Source: Maritimibacter dapengensis (GTDB lineage Bacteria; Pseudomonadota; Alphaproteobacteria; Rhodobacterales; Rhodobacteraceae). Taken from it: 64,000 nt of DNA. Position numbers and translations under genes: made by a program. How positions within the stretch are numbered: position 1 is the first letter of the stretch; every line of letters begins with the position of its first letter. Positions 52,592 to 61,886 of this stretch are shown in pieces. The notes below the pieces were generated by a model. The model saw only the letters and a list, made by a program, of their open reading frames with translations, was not told the DNA's origin and searched no databases. The stretch spans positions 288,001 through 352,000 of the forward strand of contig NZ_JAHUZE010000004.1 in the NCBI RefSeq assembly GCF_019218265.1, read 5' to 3'.

Positions 52592-53362
52592 ATGTTCATG
52601 CTCGCAAGACGTGTTGTAGGTCTTCTGATTTTCCTGGTGATCTGGGAGATCGTGACCGCGACAGGGATCGTGTCGCCCGACTATATGCCCCGGCTCGCCG
52701 ACATTGGCGCGGCGATCTGGGCCTTCGTGACCAGTGGTGACTTCTGGCGCAACTTCTTCGCCACGGTGCAGCGGATGCTGCTGGGCCTCTCCGTTGCGAT
52801 CGTTCTGGCGATCTCCGTGGCTGTGGTCGCCGCCCGCTTCGCGCTCCTCCGTCGTGCGTTGGAGCCGATCACCGACGTCCTGCGCTCACTACCGCCGCCG
52901 GCGCTTGTGCCGCTTCTGATCTTCGTTCTCGGCATAACGCCTGCACTATTCTACTTCGTGATCATTTTCGGCTGCATGTGGGCGACCTATATCTCTGCCT
53001 CCAACGCGCTTTCCACGGTCGAGCCGGTTCAGGTGAACACCGCGCGCATCTACGGCCTCTCGGAATGGCAAATCCTGTGGCAGATCAGGTTGCCCGCCGC
53101 CATGCCTGAAATCTTCACGGGTATACGCCTGTCGGCCTCCGTTTCCCTTCTCGCCACCACTGCGACCGAGATGCTTCTGGGTGGCGATGGATTGGGCGCC
53201 ATGATCTACAACGCGGGCTTCAGTCTTTTGTGGGACCAGATGTATGCGCTCATGTTCATCATCGGCCTGCTTGGCATTTTCATGAACCTTGCCGTTGCTG
53301 CCGCCCGTTGGCCGCTGGCCGGTTGGCAGACCCGTTACGCCTCGATGGGAGCGACCGCCTAA
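52592..53362 (+). CDS. ABC importer permease, CysW/SsuC-like (first)
   Basis: The 256-residue permease has six hydrophobic helices and the BPD_transp_1 EAA loop, TARIYGLSEWQILWQIRLPAAMPEIFTGIRLS. PITDVLRSLPPPALVPLLIFVLG is the conserved cytoplasmic-side stretch of this branch. The stop overlaps the next permease start by one base, so two different permeases would form a heterodimer, which is unusual because SsuC-type channels are mostly homodimers. Confidence 0.92.
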   Translation: MFMLARRVVGLLIFLVIWEIVTATGIVSPDYMPRLADIGAAIWAFVTSGDFWRNFFATVQRMLLGLSVAIVLAISVAVVAARFALLRRALEPITDVLRSLPPPALVPLLIFVLGITPALFYFVIIFGCMWATYISASNALSTVEPVQVNTARIYGLSEWQILWQIRLPAAMPEIFTGIRLSASVSLLATTATEMLLGGDGLGAMIYNAGFSLLWDQMYALMFIIGLLGIFMNLAVAAARWPLAGWQTRYASMGATA

Positions 53363-54138
53363 TGGACAAGCTCATCAATGGCCGCATCAACTGGCCGGGG
53401 ATCATCTTTATCCTACTCATCATCATGGTTTGGGAAATCTGGGCGCAGATCGCGGACAGTTTTTATTTTCCGAAGGCGAGCGCCGTGGCCATGACTATGG
53501 TTGAAGATTGGGCGAACCTCTGGGCCGCCACGCTCGACACTCTGCGGCGCGCCGCGATCGGGTTTGTGATCGCGCTGGTGACCATGCTGCCTCTGGGAAT
53601 CGTGCTTGGCCGCATCCGCATGCTGGGCGAGATCGTGGAGCCGGTGCTGGAGTTTTTCCGTCCCCTTCCGCCCATCGCGGTCGTGCCACTTGCCATCATG
53701 CTCTTGGGTATCGGGGATGCCGCGAAGCTCGTGGTCGTCGTCTGGGGTGCCTCTTTCCCCATCGTCATCAACACCATCGATGCCGTGAAGGTGCAGGATC
53801 CAATGCAGGCGCGACTCGCCCGCTCGCTCCGCCTGACTACGTGGGAACGGATGACTTTGATCGACCTGCCGGCGGCTCTTCCGCGTATTTTCGCAGGGAT
53901 CAAGCTGGGCATCACCGTAGCGCTTCTTCTGACGGTCGTGTCCGAGATCATCGTCTCGACCAACGGGTTGGGCGACTATCTGCGTGTGGCGCAGTCCGAT
54001 TTCTCCATGACCCGTGTGATGACCGCGATCATCGTCATCGCAATCCTTTCCGTCATCGTGAACGGTGCTACCAACTGGGCGAACAAGCGGCTGCTCGACT
54101 GGCATTATCGCCGCTCGGCGTTGGCCGGACGTCAATAA
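53362..54138 (+). CDS. ABC importer permease, CysW/SsuC-like (second)
   Basis: The 258-residue protein is a paralogue of the preceding permease with the same plan: PVLEFFRPLPPIAVVPLAIMLLG, and EAA loop LARSLRLTTWERMTLIDLPAALPRIFAGIKLG. It is followed 15 bases later by the sulfatase gene. The pair probably arose by duplication and now makes a heterodimeric channel. Confidence 0.92.
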   Translation: MDKLINGRINWPGIIFILLIIMVWEIWAQIADSFYFPKASAVAMTMVEDWANLWAATLDTLRRAAIGFVIALVTMLPLGIVLGRIRMLGEIVEPVLEFFRPLPPIAVVPLAIMLLGIGDAAKLVVVVWGASFPIVINTIDAVKVQDPMQARLARSLRLTTWERMTLIDLPAALPRIFAGIKLGITVALLLTVVSEIIVSTNGLGDYLRVAQSDFSMTRVMTAIIVIAILSVIVNGATNWANKRLLDWHYRRSALAGRQ

Positions 54139-54153
54139 TTCTCGGAGACCCTC

Positions 54154-55842
54154 ATGGCGAACGCAAAGAACATCCTATTCATCATGTTCGACCAGCTGCG
54201 CTGGGATTACCTGAGTTGCTATGGCCACCCGCACCTGCAAACGCCGAACATCGACCGTATCGCTTCGATGGGAGTGAGGTTCACCAATGCGCGTATCCAG
54301 TCGCCGCTCTGCGGGCCGAGCAGGATGTCGACCTATACGGGACGATATGTGCACAGCCATGGTGCCGCGTGGAACGGCTATCCCCTGCGCGTGGGCGAGA
54401 TGACCATGGGCGATCACCTGCGAAAACTCGGGATGGACGCGGTGCTCGTTGGCAAAACTCATATGCAGGCCGACGCCGAAGGGATGCAGCGCCTCGGGCT
54501 GGAACCTGACAGTATCATTGGTGCGCGGCAGGCGGAATGCGGCTTCGATGCGTTTGAGCGGGACGACGGTCTGGCTTTTGAGAGTAATGCGGGACCCAAT
54601 AGCCCTTTTGTCGAAACCCATTCGGCAGCCAAGTACAACACCTACCTCAAAGCCAAAGGTTATGATGGCGAAAACCCGTGGCACGACTACGCAAACTCCG
54701 GTTTGGACGACGATGGTAACGTGCTCTCCGGCTGGTTTCTCAAGTATTCCGACCAGCCCGCCAACATCGCCGAAGAGGATTCGGAGACGCCTTACATGAC
54801 AAGGCGCGGGATTGAGTTCATCGAACAAGCTGGTGACACACCGTGGCTTTGTCACCTCTCGCTGATCAAGCCGCATTGGCCTTATATCGTGCCTGCGCCT
54901 TACCACGACATGTACGGGCCCGAGCACATGCTGGCGCCGGTGCGGTCCGACGCCGAAAAACAGACGGACCACCCGGTACTCGCCGGGTTACTGCAATGGA
55001 TGGTGAGCCGGACCTTTGCGCGAGACGATGTTCGCGAAAAGGTTCTTCAGGCTTACATGGGCCTCATCAAGCAGATCGACGACCAGATGGGTGTCCTGTT
55101 CAAATTCCTAGAAGACACGGGCCGCATGGAAGACACGATGATCGTGCTGAATTCCGATCACGGCGACTACATGGGCGATCATTGGCTGGGCGAAAAGATG
55201 TTCTTCCACGACACGTCGGTGAAAGTGCCGCTGATCATCTACGATCCGTCGTCGAAAGCCGATGCGACCCGCGGAACGACGTCTGACGCATTGGTGGAAA
55301 TGATCGATCTTGCCCCGACTTTTTACGAAGTGGCGGGCGGCGACGCGTCGGACGTGGACCACATCCTCGAAGGACAAAGCCTGGTCCCGATCCTGCACGG
55401 CACCGGTAACCCGGACCGCGAGGTGAGCTTTTGCGAGTACGATTTCGGGCACACGCCGCAAGCTGAAGCTATGAAACTCGCCCCAAATGACGCGCGCATG
55501 TTCATGGTCGCGACCCGCGACTGGAAACTTATTCATTTCGAGGGAGGCTTCCGCCCGATCCTGTTCGACCTTGCGAATGATCCGAACGAACTCGTCGATC
55601 TGGGCAAATCACCGGATCACGCGGAGCATATCGAGGCGATGTATGCCCATCTCCACGCCTGGGCGCTACGAAACTCGCAAAGGGTCACCGTTCCAACGAA
55701 ACGTATCCTCCTCCGGCGCAAAAATATGGAAATTGGAAAGGTCGGTATCCTGATCGGCGTCAACGGGCCCGAAGACCTTCCACCGGGTGCCGTGGATCAA
55801 TATATCGGGCGCAAAGCCGTGGACAAACGCGCGCCAACCTGA
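54154..55842 (+). CDS. type I sulfatase / alkaline-phosphatase-superfamily hydrolase
   Basis: The 562-residue enzyme has the N-terminal metal site NILFIMFDQLRWDYLSCYG. The sulfatase motif CGPSRMSTYTGR (Cys53) follows. Its Cys would be turned into formylglycine, and the C-x-P-S-R pattern fits. The later NSDHGDYMGDHWLGEK supplies the Asp and His metal ligands. There is no signal peptide, so it acts in the cytoplasm on an imported compound. Close relatives include choline sulfatase-like and phosphonate monoester hydrolases, which cannot be told apart here. It ends the importer operon, which points to hydrolysis of the imported solute. No sulfatase-maturating enzyme is in the window. Confidence 0.9.
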   Translation: MANAKNILFIMFDQLRWDYLSCYGHPHLQTPNIDRIASMGVRFTNARIQSPLCGPSRMSTYTGRYVHSHGAAWNGYPLRVGEMTMGDHLRKLGMDAVLVGKTHMQADAEGMQRLGLEPDSIIGARQAECGFDAFERDDGLAFESNAGPNSPFVETHSAAKYNTYLKAKGYDGENPWHDYANSGLDDDGNVLSGWFLKYSDQPANIAEEDSETPYMTRRGIEFIEQAGDTPWLCHLSLIKPHWPYIVPAPYHDMYGPEHMLAPVRSDAEKQTDHPVLAGLLQWMVSRTFARDDVREKVLQAYMGLIKQIDDQMGVLFKFLEDTGRMEDTMIVLNSDHGDYMGDHWLGEKMFFHDTSVKVPLIIYDPSSKADATRGTTSDALVEMIDLAPTFYEVAGGDASDVDHILEGQSLVPILHGTGNPDREVSFCEYDFGHTPQAEAMKLAPNDARMFMVATRDWKLIHFEGGFRPILFDLANDPNELVDLGKSPDHAEHIEAMYAHLHAWALRNSQRVTVPTKRILLRRKNMEIGKVGILIGVNGPEDLPPGAVDQYIGRKAVDKRAPT

Positions 55843-55855
55843 AGCTGGCTAGATG

Positions 55856-56620
55856 TCATTCTGCGGTCCAGCCACCATCGACCGTCAAAGTCGACCCGGT
55901 CATGAGCGCCGAAGCGTCTGAAGCAAGAAATACGATTGCACCCATAAGGTCGCTCACCTGACCGAGACGGCCAAGCTTGATTTTTTCCATCACGCGGGCA
56001 AGAAAAGCTTCGTCTTCGAAGAATGGAGCGGTCATAGGGGTCTCGATGAACGTCGGCGCGATAGTGTTCGAGCGTATTCCGTGCGCGGCGAGGTCGAGCG
56101 CAAAACCTTTGTTCATTCCTTCGATGGCGAATTTCGAGGCCGAGTAGAGTGAGCGACCGGGGCCAGAGACCTGCCCCATCTGCGATGACATGTGTATGAG
56201 CGAACCGGACTTGCCCGCCTTCATCAGTCCCAGCGCAACGGCTTTGGCGACGAAAAATGCGGATTTCAAATTGAGACCGAGTACAGCATCATAGTCACTC
56301 TCATCCACGTCCCATACCGGCTTGGGCCGATTGGTGCCGGCATTGTTCACGAGAATGTCGAATGGGCCCGCCGCCGAAACTTCGCGGGACACGGCGCTCA
56401 GGTCCGATACGTCGAGCGCCAGCGCATGCGCGCGCTGAGAACGGGCGCGAATGGCATTTGCCGCGGACTCGATTTCATCAGCGGAGCGGGCAACCAGCGT
56501 GACCTCGGCGCCTTGTTCGGCGAGCGCGGCTGCGGCGGCCAAACCTATGCCCCGGCCAGCGCCAGTGACCAAGGCGCGTTTTCCATCCAATCGGAAGGAA
56601 GGGGTTTCGGGTAGTTGCAT
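55856..56620 (-). CDS. short-chain dehydrogenase/reductase (SDR)
   Basis: The 254-residue SDR has TGAGRGIGLAAAAALAEQG, the NNAGTN motif, a catalytic Ser in LIHMSSQMG and Tyr-Lys in YSASK. It ends VIFLASDASALMTGSTLTVDGGW. The loop after beta 2 reads VARSADE, which leaves NAD or NADP open. Its ATG directly overlaps the stop of the histidinol-dehydrogenase-family gene (shared base 56620), so both work together as two oxidation steps. It lies convergent to the sulfatase gene. Confidence 0.9.
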   Translation of the reverse strand: MQLPETPSFRLDGKRALVTGAGRGIGLAAAAALAEQGAEVTLVARSADEIESAANAIRARSQRAHALALDVSDLSAVSREVSAAGPFDILVNNAGTNRPKPVWDVDESDYDAVLGLNLKSAFFVAKAVALGLMKAGKSGSLIHMSSQMGQVSGPGRSLYSASKFAIEGMNKGFALDLAAHGIRSNTIAPTFIETPMTAPFFEDEAFLARVMEKIKLGRLGQVSDLMGAIVFLASDASALMTGSTLTVDGGWTAE

Positions 56621-57951
56621 CAGACTTTATCCTCGCCGGCCTTGGGTTCAGCGCCTTCGGCATATGGTACATTTTGGCCGCCGTATCTGCGCACTCGAAC
56701 ATTTGCCTGTTCCGCGTGGCCTTGAAATCCTTCCAACATGCAGAGCCGCGAACAGTACCGACCGACCATAGCGCTTGCCTCGTCGGTCACCACTTTCTGG
56801 TAGGTGTGGGTCTTGATGAATTTGCCGACCCAAAGCCCCCCAGTATAACGTCCGGCCTTCTTCGTGGGCAGCGTGTGGTTCGTTCCGATTGCTTTGTCAC
56901 CGTAGGCCACATTGGTTCGGGGTCCGAGGAACAGCGCACCATAGTTGACCATCTTGTCGAGATACCAATCGTCCCGGTCGGTCATGACTTGCACGTGCTC
57001 GGAAGCGATGTCGTCGGCGACGGCCAACATTTCATCGTGATCCTCGACCACGATGACCTGACCAAAGGTCTCCCATGCCTTGCGTGCATGGCCTGCGGTA
57101 GGAAGGATCTCGAGCAATCGTTCCACCTCTGCCATGGTGTCGCGCGCCAATCGCTCGGACGTGGTCAGGAGAACCGCAGGGCTGTCCGGGCCATGTTCGG
57201 CCTGGCCCAGTAGATCGGTGGCGCAAAGCTCGGCGTCCACGGTCTCATCCGCGATGACGAGGGTTTCGGTCGGGCCAGCGAATAGATCTATTCCAACCCG
57301 TCCATAGAGCTGGCGTTTGGCTTCTGCGACAAAGGCGTTCCCGGGTCCTACGAGAATGTCGATCGGGTCGATGGTCTCGGTCCCGAGCGCCATTGCGCCA
57401 ATTGCCTGAATACCACCGAGCGCATAAATTTCGTCCGCGCCAGCCATGTGCTGCGCCGCGACGATCGCCGAGGCGGGCCGCCCTTGATAGGGTGGAGCAC
57501 AGGTAATGACCCGGGGCACGCCAGCGACCTTGGCGGTCAGAACCGACATATGCGCCGAAGCAAGCATGGGGTATTTGCCTCCAGGCACGTAACAGCCTGC
57601 GTTCTGGATCGGAACGTTCTTATGCCCGAGTATAACGCCGGGCATAGTTTCGACTTCGACGCCCTGAAGCGCAGCTTTCTGAATTTGGGCAAAGTTGCGC
57701 ACTTGGGTTTGCGCGAACTCGATGTCGTGCAGGTCCTGCGCGCTCATCTCGTTCATGCATGCGTCGATTTCCTGAGGAGAAAGTCGATAATCTTCACGAT
57801 CCCAATTGTCGAATTTGACCGAAAGGTCTCGGACCGCGGCGTTGCCTCGCGCCTCGATGTCTGAGAGCGTCGCTTCTACTATGCTGCGCACCTTTTCGTC
57901 GGCCGCCTTGACCACGCCGGGGTCCACACCTTCCTTGAGATATCGTGCCAT
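56620..57951 (-). CDS. histidinol dehydrogenase-family enzyme, sulfopropanediol dehydrogenase (HpsN)-like
   Basis: The 443-residue protein matches the HisD fold and closely resembles the variant that oxidises other diols, such as HpsN of roseobacters (from memory). Diagnostic stretches are [54 protein letters not shown] and SEHVQVMT, with the conserved Gln, His and Asp zinc and substrate residues. A catabolic context and absence of other his genes argue against histidine synthesis. I chose the ATG at 57951 because GGGAGG lies seven bases upstream. It forms a unit with the SDR downstream, and its promoter faces the 58098 palindrome. Confidence 0.88.
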   Translation of the reverse strand: MARYLKEGVDPGVVKAADEKVRSIVEATLSDIEARGNAAVRDLSVKFDNWDREDYRLSPQEIDACMNEMSAQDLHDIEFAQTQVRNFAQIQKAALQGVEVETMPGVILGHKNVPIQNAGCYVPGGKYPMLASAHMSVLTAKVAGVPRVITCAPPYQGRPASAIVAAQHMAGADEIYALGGIQAIGAMALGTETIDPIDILVGPGNAFVAEAKRQLYGRVGIDLFAGPTETLVIADETVDAELCATDLLGQAEHGPDSPAVLLTTSERLARDTMAEVERLLEILPTAGHARKAWETFGQVIVVEDHDEMLAVADDIASEHVQVMTDRDDWYLDKMVNYGALFLGPRTNVAYGDKAIGTNHTLPTKKAGRYTGGLWVGKFIKTHTYQKVVTDEASAMVGRYCSRLCMLEGFQGHAEQANVRVRRYGGQNVPYAEGAEPKAGEDKV

Positions 57952-58097
57952 GCTTGGTCCTCCCAACCTTTCCTTCACTTCGTTGAAACCGATAATTCAC
58001 ACAGTGTCTCATGGTTTCTGTCGATACCACCGGGCAGAAAATCCAATAGGAATCGCACCTTAGTTTCCTTGTCGCACATCTGACGGACCGATAATAT

Positions 58098-58113
58098 TTG
58101 GTCGATCGACCAA
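58098..58113. promoter_or_regulatory. palindromic operator TTGGTCGATCGACCAA
   Basis: A perfect 16-base palindrome between the divergent dehydrogenase and epimerase-like genes. It differs at one position from the site at 45771-45786 and is likely bound by the same regulator. Confidence 0.7.
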
Positions 58114-58121
58114 TTGAGATT

Positions 58122-59051
58122 ATGAGGGATATCGGGAGGATGGAAGTTGCGGTGATCGGAGCGGGAGGTTTTGTCGGACAGCGACTGTCCGATCTCTTGC
58201 AGGCCGATCCGGAAATCACAAAGGTTTCTCTCGTAGACCGCATCGAAATACCCTCGAGGGAGGGAACGAAGGTCGAAACATTCAAAGGTGATTTCTCGGA
58301 AGAGGCACTGCGCGCCGAGGCGCTGGGTGGGGCCGACGCGGTGATACTTCTGGCCTCTGTCCTTGGGGGAGCTGCAGAGGCGGACTACAGCCTGGCCCGG
58401 AAAGTGAATGTCGAACAGACTCTCGATCTGTTCGAATACCTGAGTAACACCGCTGCGGGCACTCGTGTCGTGTTCGCCTCTACCATCGCCGTGTACGGAA
58501 AGCCTATGCCTGATCCGGTCACCGACTCCACGCCGTTCGACCCATCGATGATCTACGGTGCGCAAAAGTTGATGATGGAAGTGGCGTTGACCAATTTCAC
58601 AAGGCGCGGCTGGCTTGACGGCGTATCAATCAGACCTTCGGGCGTCATGGCTCGGGACGGTGCTGATGCCGCACTGAAGTCAGCGTTCATGTCGCGGCTT
58701 TTCTGGTGTGTGAGAAGGGGTGAGGATATAGCGCTCCCGGTCGCGGAAGACAGCCGGACATGGATGGCCAGCGTCGACAACGTGGCCCGGAATTTCGTCC
58801 ATGCCGCAAAGTTGCCGAAGCTCGGTGACACACGCGCTTTCACTCTGCCAGCCTTGGCTTTGACATTCGGCGACTTGGTGGCGGCCCTGCGCTGCAAGTT
58901 CCCGGAAAGCCGTTCTAGGATCACATATGAGCCCGACCCTGAACTCGTGGCTCTGTTTGGAAGCTATCCCGAATTGCAAACCGAAACCGCCGACCGGCTT
59001 GGTTTTTTGCGGGACGACACAATTGCCGATCTTATCGACGGTGCGATTTAA
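58122..59051 (+). CDS. NAD-dependent epimerase/dehydratase-family protein
   Basis: The protein of about 309 residues has an extended-SDR Rossmann start VAVIGAGGFVGQRL. DGADAVILLASVLGGAAEADYSL and VFASTIAVYG follow, with Tyr-x3-Lys in MIYGAQKLMMEV. It resembles sugar-acid or glucuronate-type dehydrogenases (UDH/DenD-like). The start is uncertain: ATG at 58122 or ATG at 58140. A GGGAGG touches the second start too closely to be its ribosome binding site. The operator palindrome ends nine bases before 58122. The FAH-family gene follows after 15 bases. Confidence 0.85.
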   Translation: MRDIGRMEVAVIGAGGFVGQRLSDLLQADPEITKVSLVDRIEIPSREGTKVETFKGDFSEEALRAEALGGADAVILLASVLGGAAEADYSLARKVNVEQTLDLFEYLSNTAAGTRVVFASTIAVYGKPMPDPVTDSTPFDPSMIYGAQKLMMEVALTNFTRRGWLDGVSIRPSGVMARDGADAALKSAFMSRLFWCVRRGEDIALPVAEDSRTWMASVDNVARNFVHAAKLPKLGDTRAFTLPALALTFGDLVAALRCKFPESRSRITYEPDPELVALFGSYPELQTETADRLGFLRDDTIADLIDGAI

Positions 59052-59066
59052 AGTAGGAGGATTATC

Positions 59067-60032
59067 ATGAAGTTTGCGACGATCCCGGATGGGTCCAAGG
59101 ATGGCCGACTTGTGGTGGTAAGCAGGGACCTGTCCCGGATGGCACCGGCTGAGGCCGTGCCAACGATGCAGGCTTTGATGGAGCGTTTCGACGAAGTCTC
59201 AGGTGCGCTCTTGCAGCAATACGATGCGGTCAACCGTGGTGACGGCGAGGCATTCGATCCTTCGTCCGCTCACGCGCCTCTGCCAAGGGCGTGGCAATGG
59301 CTTGACGGGTCGGCCTTCGACAGTCACGGGGCGCTTATGGACAAGGTCTTCAACATGGAAGGCAAGTTCAAGCCGGACTTTCCGTACATGTATCAGGGGG
59401 TTTCCGACCGGTTTTATGGGCCATGCGAGGACGTGAAATTCCCGACGGAGGACGATTTCATCGACTTCGAAGGCGAATTCGGGATCATCACCGATTCCGT
59501 GCCGCTTGGCACCACTGCTGAAAAAGCGCGCGGCCATATCAAGCTTATTGTCCAGATCAACGATTGGTCCCTGCGCCGCATCGCACCTCTCGAGATGAAG
59601 GCGGGATTTGGCTGGGTTCGGGCCAAGCCGGCTTGTGCGATGGCGCCTGTCGCGGTCACGCCGGACGAACTTGGCGACGCCTGGCGCGACGCCCGCGTTG
59701 ACCTTCCTCTCAATGTCTGGTGGAACGGTGCCAAATTCGGCGCGGCAAGCGGCTATGCCATGTCTGTCGGTTTCGATGAATTGGTGGCGCATGCCGCGTA
59801 TTCTCGCGACCTCGTTGCCGGAACGGTGATAGGGTCTGGAACTGTCTCCAATGAAACCTACCGCGAAGTCGGTTCGTCTTGCATCGCAGAGCGTCGCGGG
59901 ATCGAGATGATCGACGAAGGCGAAGCGAAGACCAGTTTCATGCAGTTTGGAGATCGGGTGAAGATGGAAGTGTTCGATCCGGATGGTACCAGCATCTTCG
60001 GTAGGATCGAACAGACCGTCGTCAAAGCCTGA
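59067..60032 (+). CDS. fumarylacetoacetate hydrolase (FAH)-family protein
   Basis: The 321-residue protein is a FAH-superfamily member. The metal ligands appear in DFEGEFGII (two Glu) and the following INDWSLR (Asp). An N-terminal region of about 90 residues precedes it, as in the longer members. Such enzymes hydrolyse or decarboxylate acylpyruvates, or dehydrate 2-keto-3-deoxy sugar acids. The epimerase-like neighbour would fit sugar-acid breakdown, and the flavin monooxygenase farther on would fit aromatic cleavage. GGAGG lies six bases upstream, and an intrinsic terminator follows the gene. Confidence 0.88.
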   Translation: MKFATIPDGSKDGRLVVVSRDLSRMAPAEAVPTMQALMERFDEVSGALLQQYDAVNRGDGEAFDPSSAHAPLPRAWQWLDGSAFDSHGALMDKVFNMEGKFKPDFPYMYQGVSDRFYGPCEDVKFPTEDDFIDFEGEFGIITDSVPLGTTAEKARGHIKLIVQINDWSLRRIAPLEMKAGFGWVRAKPACAMAPVAVTPDELGDAWRDARVDLPLNVWWNGAKFGAASGYAMSVGFDELVAHAAYSRDLVAGTVIGSGTVSNETYREVGSSCIAERRGIEMIDEGEAKTSFMQFGDRVKMEVFDPDGTSIFGRIEQTVVKA

Positions 60033-60057
60033 AGCAGTTCTGTTAGCTATTTGAGCG

Positions 60058-60086
60058 AAGTCGGCCGATCCGGGCCGACTTTTTTT
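60058..60086 (+). terminator. intrinsic terminator after the FAH-family gene
   Basis: A 9-base stem, AAGTCGGCC with GGCCGACTT, encloses a six-base loop. A run of seven T is partly shared with the stem end. Confidence 0.85.
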
Positions 60087-60129
60087 CATGCCTGACTGGG
60101 CCGAGAATTTCCTTGACCGAGGTGCCGAC

Positions 60130-60151
60130 AAGTGGACACTTGTGTCCACTT
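60130..60151. promoter_or_regulatory. 22-bp palindrome, TetR-type operator candidate
   Basis: AAGTGGACAC (60130-60139) and GTGTCCACTT (60142-60151) are exact reverse complements around TT. The site ends 20 bases before the flavoprotein ATG. The TetR gene at 61887 is next in the same direction and may bind it. Confidence 0.65.
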
Positions 60152-60171
60152 GATGCTGACGGGAGGAAGAC

Positions 60172-61851
60172 ATGACGGAATGGGACGAAAGCTTCGATGT
60201 GGTCGTGGTCGGCTCTGGCGCAGGCGGTTTCATGGGGGCGATCAAGGCGGCGACTGCCGGGCTGACGGTGCTCTTGATAGAAAAGGCCGATGTATGGGGC
60301 GGAACATCGGCTCTGTCGGGCGGTGGTGTCTGGGTGCCGAACAACCCGCTAATGGAACGCGATGGCGATCCAGACAGCCCCGAAGAGGCGCTGACTTACA
60401 TGGAAGAAGTGGTCGAGGATGTCGGCCCAGCCTCATCTCGCATACGCAAAATCGCATATATCGCAAATGCCCGCCGCATGATGGAATTCGCAATGTCGCA
60501 AGGCTTCCAATGGGAGCGAGCGCGCTACTATCCCGACTATTACCCAGACCGACCGGGTGGCAAGATCGGCCGCATCGTCGAGGGCATGATCTTCGATGGT
60601 AAGACCCTAGGCGAGTGGCGGTCCTCCCAACGACGATCTTCACAGGGCGCGCCGGCAATGGCGTTCAAGACAGACGACGTCTACCTGCTTCCGCTCGCGA
60701 CACGGACACCTAAAGCCGCACTTCGGCTCGCCACCATCCTGGCACGAACCGCCTGGTGGAAGCTGACGGGTCGCGAGCCGATGGCGATCGGTCAGAACCT
60801 TACTGCACAGCTTATGTCGATATTTCTGAAAACGACTGCCGAGCTTCGGCTTTCGACACCGCTCGTCGGGCTTGTGTCGGGCGGCGGCCGCGTTACGGGT
60901 GTGGTCGTGCGCGAAAATGGCCGTGACAAGCGTATCGAGGCGAAACACGGCGTCCTACTGGCTGCGGGCGGGTTCGCACATAACGAAGCTTTTCGTTCGG
61001 AACACCAGCCGGTCGACGGCACATGGTCGCTGTCATCCCCCGATGACGAAGGCGACGGTATCATCATCCCAATGGCGGATCTGCCGGTTGCAACCGCCCT
61101 CATGGATGAGGCGTGGTGGGGTCCGTCCACGCAAAATGCCGAGGGTGAAATGGGGTTCCCGGTTTGGGAGCGGTCTTTGCCACATTCGATCATCGTGGAT
61201 CAGACCGGCGCGCGGTTTTGCAACGAGAGCGAAAGCTATGTCGATGCAGGGCGACGGCAACTCGACCGAAATGAAACCGTCTCCGCCATACCTGCCTGGC
61301 TCATTCTCGAAAATCGTCATCGCAAACGCTACATGTTCGGGTCCGCGCCGGGTGGACGGACGCCGCAACGCTGGTTGGATACCGGATTTTTCATCAAGTC
61401 GGAAAGTCTGAGCGACCTCGCCGAAGCCTGCGGCATCGACAAGGCTGGGTTATTGGCAACGGTGGAACGGTTCAACGGTTTCGCTGATCGTGGCGTGGAC
61501 GAAGATTTTGGGCGCGGGCGGACCGCATACGACAACTACTATGGCGATCCCAGGGTGAAGCCGAACCCGAACCTGGGCCGGCTCGAACAAGGACCGTTTT
61601 ATGCTGTGAAGATCTTTCCGGGCGATTTAGGTACCAAAGGCGGGCTTCTGACCGATGAGTACGCGCGAGCGATCGATACGGGCGGAAAGGTCATAGAGGG
61701 TCTATATGCCACTGGAAATAACACCGCGAGTGTCATGGGGCGGACGTATCCGGGACCTGGGGCGACGCTTGGACCCTCGCTCACGTTCGGCTTCATTGCG
61801 GCGAGCCATATGGCAGGTGAGGACGTGGATCTGCCGAACATTGGGGTGTAG
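60172..61851 (+). CDS. FAD-binding oxidoreductase, 3-oxosteroid 1-dehydrogenase/fumarate reductase-like
   Basis: The 559-residue flavoprotein has FDVVVVGSGAGGFMGAIKAATAGLTVLLIEK and GGTSALSGGGVWVPNN at the N-terminus, the opening typical of the KstD and fumarate reductase flavoprotein branch. It closes with EGLYATGNNTASVMGRTYPGPGATLGPSLTFGF, again KstD-like. It would insert a double bond next to a carbonyl of a cyclic or acyl substrate. The GGAGG is seven bases upstream. It follows an intrinsic terminator and a palindromic operator, so it starts its own unit, with the TetR gene 35 bases after it. Confidence 0.9.
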   Translation: MTEWDESFDVVVVGSGAGGFMGAIKAATAGLTVLLIEKADVWGGTSALSGGGVWVPNNPLMERDGDPDSPEEALTYMEEVVEDVGPASSRIRKIAYIANARRMMEFAMSQGFQWERARYYPDYYPDRPGGKIGRIVEGMIFDGKTLGEWRSSQRRSSQGAPAMAFKTDDVYLLPLATRTPKAALRLATILARTAWWKLTGREPMAIGQNLTAQLMSIFLKTTAELRLSTPLVGLVSGGGRVTGVVVRENGRDKRIEAKHGVLLAAGGFAHNEAFRSEHQPVDGTWSLSSPDDEGDGIIIPMADLPVATALMDEAWWGPSTQNAEGEMGFPVWERSLPHSIIVDQTGARFCNESESYVDAGRRQLDRNETVSAIPAWLILENRHRKRYMFGSAPGGRTPQRWLDTGFFIKSESLSDLAEACGIDKAGLLATVERFNGFADRGVDEDFGRGRTAYDNYYGDPRVKPNPNLGRLEQGPFYAVKIFPGDLGTKGGLLTDEYARAIDTGGKVIEGLYATGNNTASVMGRTYPGPGATLGPSLTFGFIAASHMAGEDVDLPNIGV

Positions 61852-61886
61852 TTGAGCTGCACTGAGGAGACGGCTAGACAGAAACC

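Noticed and set aside
56620-57951. Calling the gene hisD (histidine synthesis)
   Set aside because: There is no other histidine gene nearby. The partner genes are catabolic dehydrogenases, and the sequence is closer to HpsN-type enzymes.
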